From NCBI RefSeq assembly GCF_026236535.1, contig NZ_JAHTMW010000013.1, positions 1-64,000 on the forward strand: a DNA stretch of 64,000 bases, in the 5' to 3' direction. Shown piece by piece: positions 43,255 through 51,283 of this stretch (the first letter of the stretch is position 1; the number at the start of each line of letters is the position of its first letter). Position numbers and translations under genes: made by a program. This DNA comes from Streptomyces sp. SKN60 (GTDB lineage: Bacteria > Actinomycetota > Actinomycetes > Streptomycetales > Streptomycetaceae). Below the pieces are notes generated by a model that was not told where the DNA came from, did not search any database, and was given only the letters and a program-made list of their open reading frames with translations.

Positions 43255-44892
43255 ATGCGCAGTGGTGCCAAGGTCGCGATCGTCGGGGGAGTCTTCGTCG
43301 TCGTGGCGAGCGGGGTGGGATACGGGGGCTACAACCTCTGGAACGGGATCAGCGGAGGCTCCGACGGGCCGACGACGGCGTCCGGTTCGAACAGCAAGAA
43401 GACCGGGCCGGTCACCGCCGAGGAGGTCACGGCGACCGCGAAGGACTTCCTCGCGGCCTGGGCCGGCGGCGAGTCCGAGACGGCCGCGCAGCTGACCAAC
43501 AACCCGGTCGCCGCCGGCCCCGCGCTGCTCGGCTTCCGCGAGGAGGCGAAGGTCTCCGCCGCACAGATCACCCCGGGCACGCCGACCGGGACGACGGTGC
43601 CGTTCACCGTGAAGGCCACCATCACGTACGAGGGCGGGTCCAAGCCCTGGACGTACGCCTCGCAGCTCACCGTCGTCCGGGGGCTCACGACCGGCCGGCC
43701 GCTGGTCGACTGGAAGCCGGCCGTGCTGCACCCGAAGCTGACGGCGGGCGGCTCGCTGCGCACCGGCGGCGCGAGCTCCGGCGAGATCGAGGCCGTCGAC
43801 CGCAAGGGCCGGGTCCTGACGGCGGAGAAGTACCCCTCGCTCGGGCCCGTCCTGGCCCAGCTGCGCGAGCGCTACGGCTCGACGACGGGCGGCAAGCCGG
43901 GCGTCGAGGTGTACGTCGACTCCGGCGCGGAGGGCGTGCCCGACACGACGCTGCTGACGCTCCAGAAGGGCGAGCCGGGGAAGTTGGAGACGACCATCGA
44001 CGCCGACGTGCAGGCGGCGGCGGAGAAGGCGGTGGCGCGGTACGGGACGGCCTCCGTGGTGGCGATCCAGCCGACGACGGGCGCGGTGCGGGCGGTGGCG
44101 AACAGCCCGGCGAACGGCTTCAACGCGGCCTTCGAGGGCGCGAAGATGCCCGGCTCGACGCTGAAAATCCTGACGGCGGCGCTGCTCCTCGACAAGGGCC
44201 TGGTGAAGGCCGACCAGGTGACGGAGTGTCCGCGGAACGTGTTGTACCAGGGCCGGACCTTCCACAACCTCGACAACTTCGCGCTGGAGGGCAAGAGCTT
44301 CGGGTACGCCTTCGCCAAGTCGTGCAACACCGCCTTCATCAAGAAGATCGACGACGTCCACGACGACTCCGCCCTGGGCAAGGAGGCACGGGAGGTCTTC
44401 GGCATCGGCCTGGAGTGGAAGACCGGCATCCGGTCCATGGACGGCAGGATTCCCGACGCGACGGGCGGCGAGGCGGCGGCCCAGTACATCGGCCAGGGCA
44501 CGGTCCAGATGAACCCGCTGACCATCGCGTCGATCACGGCGACGGCGAAGGCGGGCGTCTTCAAGCAGCCGTTTCTGGTCGCGGCGGACGTGGACGACCG
44601 CGAGTTCGCCCAGGCCGAGCGAAGGCTGTCCGCGTCGGTCGCGCGGCAGCTGCGCGACATGATGCGGGCCACCGCGACCACGAGCTACGGCACGGGGACG
44701 CGTGCCATGTCCTCCGTCGGCGGCGACAAGGGCGCGAAGACCGGTTCGGCGGAGGTCGACGGCCAGGCGACCTCGGACTCCTGGTTCACCGGCTTCTCGA
44801 ACGACCTCGCGGCGGCCGCCTTCGTGGAGGGCGCCGGTCACGGCGGCGACGCGGCCGGTCCGGTGGTGGCGCAGGTGCTGCGGGCCGGGTAG
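43255..44892 (+). CDS. Penicillin-binding protein, class B-type transpeptidase with NTF2-like domain
   Basis: 545 residues, ATG after GGAGGGAGG. Signal-anchor residues ~7-28. Residues ~52-150 form a MecA-N/NTF2-like domain, and ~150-240 the dimerisation part. The transpeptidase domain has all three motifs: S301-TLK (PGSTLKI), S356-CN (KSCNTAF) and K495-TG (KTGSAE). It cross-links peptidoglycan outside the membrane and is a beta-lactam target. S. coelicolor has two neighbouring PBPs at this place by memory; here only one is seen. A TAGGCT hexamer at 43211-43216 may be its -10. Confidence 0.92.
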   Translation: MRSGAKVAIVGGVFVVVASGVGYGGYNLWNGISGGSDGPTTASGSNSKKTGPVTAEEVTATAKDFLAAWAGGESETAAQLTNNPVAAGPALLGFREEAKVSAAQITPGTPTGTTVPFTVKATITYEGGSKPWTYASQLTVVRGLTTGRPLVDWKPAVLHPKLTAGGSLRTGGASSGEIEAVDRKGRVLTAEKYPSLGPVLAQLRERYGSTTGGKPGVEVYVDSGAEGVPDTTLLTLQKGEPGKLETTIDADVQAAAEKAVARYGTASVVAIQPTTGAVRAVANSPANGFNAAFEGAKMPGSTLKILTAALLLDKGLVKADQVTECPRNVLYQGRTFHNLDNFALEGKSFGYAFAKSCNTAFIKKIDDVHDDSALGKEAREVFGIGLEWKTGIRSMDGRIPDATGGEAAAQYIGQGTVQMNPLTIASITATAKAGVFKQPFLVAADVDDREFAQAERRLSASVARQLRDMMRATATTSYGTGTRAMSSVGGDKGAKTGSAEVDGQATSDSWFTGFSNDLAAAAFVEGAGHGGDAAGPVVAQVLRAG

Positions 44893-44932
44893 CGGTGCCG
44901 TAACCCGGTCGCGTGCCTCGTACACGTACCGC

Positions 44933-44938
44933 TAGCCT
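44933..44938 (+). promoter_or_regulatory. -10 element TAGCCT of YbaK-type gene, leaderless candidate
   Basis: TAGCCT ends 8 nt before the ATG at 44947. No Shine-Dalgarno is seen. Confidence 0.4.
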
Positions 44939-44946
44939 GCGAGCCC

Positions 44947-45471
44947 ATGACGACGTCACACGCAGATGCCCATCCCCAGTTCGCCGCGGCCCTGCAGGAG
45001 CTGGGCCTCGATGTCGAGGTCCGGCGGTTCCCGGACGAGACGCGGACCGCGCAGCAGGCCGCCGAGGCCATCGGCTGCGCGGTCTCGGAGATCGTGAAGT
45101 CGCTGATCTTCGCGGCGGACGGGGTGCCGGTGCTCGTCCTGATGGACGGCGCCTCGCGGGTGGACGTGGAGCGGGTACGGCAGGAGCTGGGCGCCGGGGC
45201 GGTCACGCGGGCCGACGCGCGGATCGTCCGGGAGACGACGGGGTACGCGATCGGCGGCGTCCCGCCCTTCGGGCACCGCAGCCGGACCCGGGTGCTCGCC
45301 GACCGCGGGCTGCTCGACCACGCGGTGGTGTGGGCGGCGGCCGGCACCCCGCACAGCGTCTTCGCGCTCGACCCGAAGACGCTGATCGCACACGCGGGCG
45401 GCACGCTGGTGGACGTCCGCGAGCGCTCCGCCGAGGGCTCCGACGCGCCCTCCGCCGAGCGTTCGGCGTGA
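44947..45471 (+). CDS. YbaK/EbsC-family aminoacyl-tRNA deacylase-like protein
   Basis: 174 residues. The YbaK/ProX editing fold is clear: DETRTAQQAAEAIGCAVSEIVKSLIF with the conserved Lys, then LMDGASRVD, GYAIGGVPPFGH (conserved GxxPPxG) and WAAAGTPHSVFALDPKTLI. Such proteins hydrolyse mischarged tRNAs (for example Cys- or Ala-tRNA-Pro). The C-terminus has a SAEGSDAPSAERSA tail. The stop overlaps the GTG of the EamA transporter (GTGA), so the two are coupled. Confidence 0.9.
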   Translation: MTTSHADAHPQFAAALQELGLDVEVRRFPDETRTAQQAAEAIGCAVSEIVKSLIFAADGVPVLVLMDGASRVDVERVRQELGAGAVTRADARIVRETTGYAIGGVPPFGHRSRTRVLADRGLLDHAVVWAAAGTPHSVFALDPKTLIAHAGGTLVDVRERSAEGSDAPSAERSA

Positions 45472-46322
45472 CGCCGCTGGTCGTCACGGCGGTGCTGCTC
45501 GCCGCCGTGACGCACGCGAGCTGGAACGCGATCGCCGCGCGCATCCACGACCAGCTGCTCTCCTTCACGCTGATATCCGGCGGCGGGGCCCTCATCGGCA
45601 TCGTCGGCGTCTGCTTCACCCCGCTGCCCGACGCCGGCGCGTGGCCGTGTCTGATCGCCTCGGCGGCGCTGCACGTGGCGTACTACGCGCTGCTCATGAA
45701 GTCCTTCGCGCTCGGCGACTTCGGCCAGATGTACCCGATCGCGCGCGGCACGGCGCCGCTGGTGGTCACCCTGCTCGCCGCGCTCTTCGTCGGCGAGATC
45801 CCGGACGCCGGGCAGCTCGCGGGCGTCGCCGTCGCCTGCGCGGGCCTCACCGGCCTGGCCCTGTGGGGCATCCGCGGCAAGGGCGCCCGGCCGCACTGGC
45901 CGGCGCTGCTCGCCGCGGGCACGACGGGCCTGTCGATCGCCGCGTACACCGTCGTCGACGGCGTCGGCGTCCGCGCCTCCGGCACCCCGCTCGGCTACAT
46001 CGCCTGGCTGATGCTCCTGGAGGGCCTGGTCATCCCGGTCTACGCTGTCACCCGCCGCGGCCCCGCCGTCCTGGCCGCCGAACTCCGGCCCTTCGCCGCC
46101 CGCGGCCTGCTCGGCGCCGCGATGTCGGTCGCCGCCTACGCCCTCGTCCTCTGGGCCCAGACCAAGGCCCCGCTGGCCCCGATCGCCGCCCTCCGCGAGT
46201 CCTCCATCATCGTCGGCGCCGCCATCGGCGCCCTCCTCTTCAAGGAGCGCTTCGGAGGGCCACGGGTCGCGGCGGCGGGCCTGATGGTGGTGGGCATCGG
46301 ACTGATGCTGTACGCGAGTTGA
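45468..46322 (+). CDS. EamA-family (drug/metabolite transporter superfamily) permease
   Basis: 284 residues, GTG at 45468 overlapping the previous stop. Ten membrane spans in two five-span halves, with EamA repeats (e.g. ALLMKSFALGDFGQMYPIARGTAPLVVTLLA; LAPIAALRESSIIVGAAIGALLFKE, read in pieces). The first span starts TPLVVTAVLLAAVTHASWNAIA. Exports or imports an unknown small molecule. The coupling to a tRNA-editing type protein and a Nudix hydrolase (11 bp downstream) suggests one operon, but no shared pathway is evident. Confidence 0.88.
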   Translation: MTPLVVTAVLLAAVTHASWNAIAARIHDQLLSFTLISGGGALIGIVGVCFTPLPDAGAWPCLIASAALHVAYYALLMKSFALGDFGQMYPIARGTAPLVVTLLAALFVGEIPDAGQLAGVAVACAGLTGLALWGIRGKGARPHWPALLAAGTTGLSIAAYTVVDGVGVRASGTPLGYIAWLMLLEGLVIPVYAVTRRGPAVLAAELRPFAARGLLGAAMSVAAYALVLWAQTKAPLAPIAALRESSIIVGAAIGALLFKERFGGPRVAAAGLMVVGIGLMLYAS

Positions 46323-46333
46323 GGAGGAACACC

Positions 46334-46837
46334 ATGGACGAGCCGGTACGCACCCGGATCTCGGCCTACGGCATCGTCGTCGACCAGGACCGGGACCGGC
46401 TGCTGCTCGCCCGGCTCGGCGCGACGTCGCCCGTCTTCGCGCCCGGGCTGTGGCATCTGCCGGGCGGCGGCCTCGATCCCGGCGAGCAGCCGGCGGAGGC
46501 GCTGGTCCGCGAGCTGCGCGAGGAGACCGGGCTGACGGTGGGCGCGGACGAGGTCCGGCTGCTCGACGCCCGTACCTACACCACCGAGCGCGCCGGCACC
46601 CGCCGGCACCTCACGGCGCTCTTCTACGCCGTCACCCTCACCGGGGCCGCCGCGGCCGCCCCGCTCGTCGCCGAGACCGACGGCTCCAGCGAGGCCGCCG
46701 CCTGGATCCCGCCGGCCGAACTGGCCCGGCTCGACACCGAGAACCGCCTGTCGCCGCCGACGGCGGACGCGCTGCGGATGCTCAGAGGGACGCCCGGACG
46801 GCGCGGACCAGGGCCTGGGCGCGCGGGTCGGCCGTGA
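46334..46837 (+). CDS. Nudix hydrolase
   Basis: 167 residues, ATG with GGAGGAAC upstream, 11 nt after the EamA stop. The Nudix box is complete at residues ~44-67 (GGGLDPGEQPAEALVREL followed by REETGL), with the REEXG metal-binding Glu residues. It cleaves a nucleoside diphosphate linked to another group; the LWHLPGGGLDPGE start resembles MutT/ADP-ribose types, but the substrate cannot be told. The C-terminal ~18 residues are a Gly/Arg/Pro tail that overlaps the convergent serine-hydrolase gene by 56 bp. Confidence 0.9.
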   Translation: MDEPVRTRISAYGIVVDQDRDRLLLARLGATSPVFAPGLWHLPGGGLDPGEQPAEALVRELREETGLTVGADEVRLLDARTYTTERAGTRRHLTALFYAVTLTGAAAAAPLVAETDGSSEAAAWIPPAELARLDTENRLSPPTADALRMLRGTPGRRGPGPGRAGRP

Positions 46838-47945
46838 CCGTCTTGCGCATGCCGTTGGTGACGTAGCCGAAGGAGATCCCGGAGTCGGGGTCGGCGAAGC
46901 CGAGGGAGCCGCCGCGGCCCGGATGGCCGAAGGAGCCGGGACCGAGGAGCGGGGAGGCCGGGCCGTGGAGCATGTGGCCCAGGCCGAACCGGGTGCCGAC
47001 GACGAGGACCCGGTCGGCGCCGACGGACTCCTCGGTACGGGCCAGGGCCAGGGTGGCCGGGGCGAAGAGGCGGGGGCCGCCGTCGACCGGGCCGAGGGTG
47101 GCGGCGTAGAAGCGGGCGAGGGCGCGGGCGGTGGCGACGCCGGCGGAGCCGGGCAGTTCGGCCGCCCGGTACACCGGGTCGTTCTCGTCGGGGCGCGGCT
47201 CGATCACCCCGAAGGCGCGCCGGGTGAGCGACCGCGGGTCCTCGTAGGCGGCGGTCACGGCCGGCTTGGGGCGCAGCCGCAGCGCCGGGCTGTCGGCGGG
47301 CTCCTTCTCCTCGACCGGGCCGATCCGGCCGACCCGGTGGGCCTCCTCCTCGGGCAGTCCGATCCACAGGTCGAGGCCGAGCGGGCGGGCGATCTCCTCG
47401 GCGGCCCAGCTGCCTATGGTGCGGCCGGTGACCCGGTGGACCAGGCCGGAGAGCAGCCAGCTGAAGGTGTGCGCGTGGTAGCCGTGGGCGGTGCCGGGCT
47501 CCCAGGCGGGGGCCTGGGCGGCGATCGCGGCCGTCGCGGTCGGCAGGTCGACGGCCTCGGCGAGGGTGAGCGGCCGGTCGAGGACCGGTACGCCCGCGCG
47601 GTGCGCGAGCAGCTGCCGTACGGTCACCCGCTCCTTGCCCGCGGCCTTGAACTCCGGCCAGTACGTGGCGACCGGCGCGTCCAGGTCCAGCTGCCCGCGC
47701 TGGTGGAGCAGGAGGGGGACGGCCGCGGCGACGCCCTTCGTCGCCGAGCGCACGACCTGGGCGGTGTCGGCCGCCCACGGCTCCTCGCCGTCGACGTCGC
47801 GCGTGCCCGCCCAGAGGTCGACCACCTTGGAGCCGTCGCGGTAGACGGCGACGGCCGCGCCGCGCTCCCCGCGCTGCTCGAAGTTGCGCAGGAACGCGTC
47901 CCTGACCGGCTCGAATCCCGCCGCCACCGTGCCCCGGACGTCCAC
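46782..47945 (-). CDS. Class C beta-lactamase-like serine hydrolase (EstB type)
   Basis: 387 residues, GTG at 47945, with AGAGGAAG upstream. The serine beta-lactamase fold is seen: nucleophile S-x-x-K in RSATKG (~residue 67), and Tyr in HGYHAHTFSWLLSGLV replacing the YxN motif by YxH. Late in the chain SFGHPGRGGSLGFAD gives HxG in place of KTG. There is no signal peptide, so it is probably a cytosolic esterase or peptidase, not a resistance enzyme. It overlaps the Nudix gene tail to tail. Confidence 0.88.
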   Translation of the reverse strand: MDVRGTVAAGFEPVRDAFLRNFEQRGERGAAVAVYRDGSKVVDLWAGTRDVDGEEPWAADTAQVVRSATKGVAAAVPLLLHQRGQLDLDAPVATYWPEFKAAGKERVTVRQLLAHRAGVPVLDRPLTLAEAVDLPTATAAIAAQAPAWEPGTAHGYHAHTFSWLLSGLVHRVTGRTIGSWAAEEIARPLGLDLWIGLPEEEAHRVGRIGPVEEKEPADSPALRLRPKPAVTAAYEDPRSLTRRAFGVIEPRPDENDPVYRAAELPGSAGVATARALARFYAATLGPVDGGPRLFAPATLALARTEESVGADRVLVVGTRFGLGHMLHGPASPLLGPGSFGHPGRGGSLGFADPDSGISFGYVTNGMRKTVTADPRAQALVRAVRASL

Positions 47946-48049
47946 CTGAACCCACGCTTCCTCTCGTACGTACGACCCCCATCGTGCAACGCGGCGGTCC
48001 GCCCGCCGATTCCGGGGTCGGGCGTACGGCTCGGGAGGGTTCGGAAGGC

Positions 48050-48822
<773 letters not shown>

Positions 48823-48826
<4 letters not shown>

Positions 48827-49584
48827 AGGGTCCATCCGAGGAGGCAGATCAGGAGGGCGGCGAGCGGCAGCGCGGCGGCCTGCCGCCACTGGACGGCGCT
48901 GGCGGTGACCTCGTCGATGACGGGCATGGTGCCGGTGTAGCCGCGGCTGACCATGGCGAGGTGGACCCGTTCCCCGCGCTCGTAGGAGCGGATGAAGAGG
49001 GCCCCGGCGGACTTCGCGAGGACGCCCCAGTGCCGTACGCCGCGCGCCTCGAAGCCGCGGGAGCGGCGGGCGATGGACATCCGGCGCATCTCGTCGGTGA
49101 TCACGTCGCCGTAACGGATCATGAAGGAGGCGATCTGGACGAGCAGCGGCGGCAGCTTGAGCCGCTGGAGGCCGAGGAGCAGTTCGCGCAGTTCGGTGGT
49201 GGCGGCGAGCAGCACGGAGGCGGCGACGCCGAGGGTGCCCTTCGCGAGGACGTTCCAGGCGCCCCACAGGCCGGGGACGGAGAGCGAGATCCCGAGGAAC
49301 TGGGTCTGCTCGCCGGGGACCACGAAGGGCATGAGCACGGCGAACGCGACGAACGGGATCTCGATCAGCAGCCGCTTGAGGACGAAGCCGCCCGGGACCC
49401 GGGCCCGTGCGGCGACGGCGCCGAGCAGGACCGCGTAGAGGGCGAAGGCCCACATCGCCTCGCGGGGGGTGGCGACGACCACGACGACGAAGGCGAGGAC
49501 GGCCACGAGCTTGGTGTGCGGGGGCAGCGCGTGCACCGGCGAGTGCCCGCCCCGGTAGAGCTTGTGCACGTGCCCCGCTCCCAC
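48823..49584 (-). CDS. cbiQ: ECF-type metal transporter transmembrane protein
   Basis: 253 residues, GTG at 49584, one base after the cbiM stop. Five or so membrane spans and the coupling motifs of EcfT/CbiQ proteins in the cytosolic loop: IARRSRGFEAR (Ala-Arg-Gly) and the second AMVSRGYTGTMP (SRGY). These helices contact CbiO. It starts HKLYRGGHSPVHALPPHTKLV. Works with cbiM and cbiO. Confidence 0.92.
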
Positions 49585-49585
49585 C

Positions 49586-50647
49586 TCAGGCCTCCGCGAC
49601 GACGTCGGCGGTACGGCGGCGGCGCACGACCCAGAAGGCGCCGGTGCCGACGGCGAGGGTCGCGCCTACGCCGATGACGCCGGCGAGGCCGCCGGACAGG
49701 CGCGCGTCCGAGACGTCCTTGACGCCGTAGTCGGCGAGCGGGGAGTCGGCGGCGGCGTGCGGCTCGGCCTTGCTGTCGATGCCCTTGTCGGCGGCGACCT
49801 TCTCCAGGCCGTCGGGGCTGGCGGAGGCGTAGAAGGAGACGAAGCCGGCGAGGACGAGCGCGGTGACGACCCCGGTGATCCACAGCTTCTTCGGGGAGCG
49901 GGCGGCGACCGGCCTGATCTCCGGTGTGGCGTCGACGAGCTCGCCGTCCACGCGCAGCTTGAGCGGGGCGGTCAGGCCGCGGGCGCCGTACACGAGGTCG
50001 GGGCGGACGGCGATGACCGCGCCGACGGTGAGCATGGTGATGACGGCCTCGCCGATGCCGATGAGGACGTGCACGCCGACCATCGCGGTGAGCACCTTGC
50101 CGAGCGGTACGTCGGTGGTGCCGCCGATCGCGTAGATCGCGGTGAAGGCGGTGGCCGCGGCCGGTACGGAGACCAGGGCGGCCACGAAGGAGGCGACGGT
50201 CACCGAGCGGCGGGTGCGCGGCAGGACGAGGACCAGGCCGCGGAAGAGCGCGTAGGAGACGAGGACGGTCACCACGCCCATGACGGTGATGTTCACGCCG
50301 AGCGCGGTGAGGCCGCCGTCGGCGAAGAGGACGCCCTGCATGAGCAGGACGACGGCGATGCACAGGACGCCGGTGTACGGGCCGACGAGGATCGCCGCGA
50401 GCGCGCCGCCCAGGAGGTGTCCGCTGGTGCCGGCCGCGACGGGGAAGTTGAGCATCTGCACGGCGAAGATGAAGGCCGCGACCAGGCCGGCCAGCGGGGC
50501 CGTCCGCTCTCCCCCGTAGCCTCCGGCACGGGAGGTGCCCCCAAGCTCCTTACGCGCTCCGCGCAGGCTGACGGCGACGGCGCCGGCGGCGACGACACCG
50601 GCGGCGGCCGATACGGGGGCGTTGATGAATCCGTCGGGTACATGCAC
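49586..50647 (-). CDS. cbiM: ECF metal transporter substrate-binding protein CbiM/NikM fused to PDGLE (CbiN-like) domain
   Basis: 353 residues. The N-terminus MHVPDGFINAP is the metal-site start of CbiM/NikM, where the first residues and His2 bind the ion, so ATG 50647 must be the exact start. About seven spans follow (AGTSGHLLGGALAAILVGPY is a family motif). The C-terminal ~100 residues form a PDGLE domain (ASASPDGLEKVAADKGID... then a last span), which replaces the separate CbiN/NikN. Cobalt and nickel members look alike; the Nur-box-like operator over the promoter favours nickel. There is no Shine-Dalgarno, and the -10 is about 7 nt upstream. Confidence 0.93.
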   Translation of the reverse strand: MHVPDGFINAPVSAAAGVVAAGAVAVSLRGARKELGGTSRAGGYGGERTAPLAGLVAAFIFAVQMLNFPVAAGTSGHLLGGALAAILVGPYTGVLCIAVVLLMQGVLFADGGLTALGVNITVMGVVTVLVSYALFRGLVLVLPRTRRSVTVASFVAALVSVPAAATAFTAIYAIGGTTDVPLGKVLTAMVGVHVLIGIGEAVITMLTVGAVIAVRPDLVYGARGLTAPLKLRVDGELVDATPEIRPVAARSPKKLWITGVVTALVLAGFVSFYASASPDGLEKVAADKGIDSKAEPHAAADSPLADYGVKDVSDARLSGGLAGVIGVGATLAVGTGAFWVVRRRRTADVVAEA

Positions 50648-50653
50648 GCCCGA

Positions 50654-50684
50654 ATGATAAAGCGTTCCTGCGAACTGTTTGCAA
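50654..50684 (-). promoter_or_regulatory. cbiMQO promoter with Nur-box-like operator
   Basis: CTGCGA-ACTGT-TTGCAA (50668-50684) fits the Nur consensus tTGCaa-N5-ttGCAA in 9-10 of 12 positions. On the minus strand its TTGCAA arm (50684-50679) is also a -35, followed after 18-19 bp by TTATCA/TATCAT (to 50654). The predicted +1 falls at or next to the ATG at 50647, so the mRNA is probably leaderless and cannot carry a cobalamin riboswitch. Confidence 0.6.
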
Positions 50685-50808
50685 GAGCGCGTGGGGGTCA
50701 GGAGTGGAGTGAGGAGCCTTCTCTGGCCGGGCGCGCGCCCCGGAAGAGTGGGACATTGAGGACTAACCGCGCGAACGTGTGTCGCGTACGAGTGTGAGGA
50801 GCCGCCCG

Positions 50809-51171
50809 ATGCCCCGCGCCGTCGATGACCGAGAAGTCGAGGACCACGCCAAAGGCCGGATCATCAGCGACGCCCCGCTCTCGCGGCCGGTGCCGGTGGC
50901 CCTGCGCTTCGATCCGGGGCTCGAACCCGCCACCGTGCGCTTCGTCTTCCCCGGCAACATCGAGTGGTCCTTCCCCCGCAGCCTCCTGGAGACCGGCCTG
51001 CGCGCCCCCGCCCGGCGCGGCGACATAGGCGTGTGGCCGTGCGGCCGGGTGCAGACGGTGGTCGAGTTCCACACGGCCGACGGCGTCGCCGTCGTCCAGT
51101 TCGACACCACCGCGCTGCTCCGCTTCCTCAAGCACACGTACGCCGTCGGCACGGCCATGTCGGCGCGCTGA
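50809..51171 (+). CDS. ssgE: SsgA-like sporulation/cell-division regulator (SALP), probably SsgE
   Basis: 120 residues, ATG at 50809 after GAGGAG. The SsgA/SsgB fold pattern is clear: PVPVALRFDPGLEPATVRFVFP, EWSFPRSLLETGLRAPARRGDIGVWP, and the C-terminal LLRFLKHTYAVG. SALPs occur only in morphologically complex actinomycetes and control septum formation, peptidoglycan remodelling and spore release. The name ssgE rests on short length and on synteny with S. coelicolor SCO3158 recalled from memory. It is divergent from cbiM. Note the FLKHTYAVG end, where SsgB-type members have a different helix. Confidence 0.85.
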   Translation: MPRAVDDREVEDHAKGRIISDAPLSRPVPVALRFDPGLEPATVRFVFPGNIEWSFPRSLLETGLRAPARRGDIGVWPCGRVQTVVEFHTADGVAVVQFDTTALLRFLKHTYAVGTAMSAR

Positions 51172-51220
51172 CGGCGTACGGGCCGCGTCGGCTCCCCGTC
51201 CCCACAGGTTCCGGCGCGTT

Positions 51221-51255
51221 CCGGGGCGCACCGCCCGCTCAAGCGGCGGCCCCGG
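51221..51255. terminator. Possible bidirectional terminator between ssgE and MMPL gene
   Basis: CCGGGG (51221-51226) pairs with CCCCGG (51250-51255) around an inner CCGC/GCGG stem, between convergent stops at 51171 and 51284. Confidence 0.5.
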
Positions 51256-51283
51256 AGTTCAGAGGGCTGGCGAGGGTTCTGCC

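Noticed and set aside
46782..47945. Antibiotic-resistance beta-lactamase
   Set aside because: It has SxxK, but YxH instead of YxN, HxG instead of KTG, and no signal peptide, so it fits an EstB-like esterase better.
50648..50808. Cobalamin riboswitch upstream of cbiM
   Set aside because: The promoter places +1 at the start codon, leaving no leader, and no B12-box-like sequence was seen.
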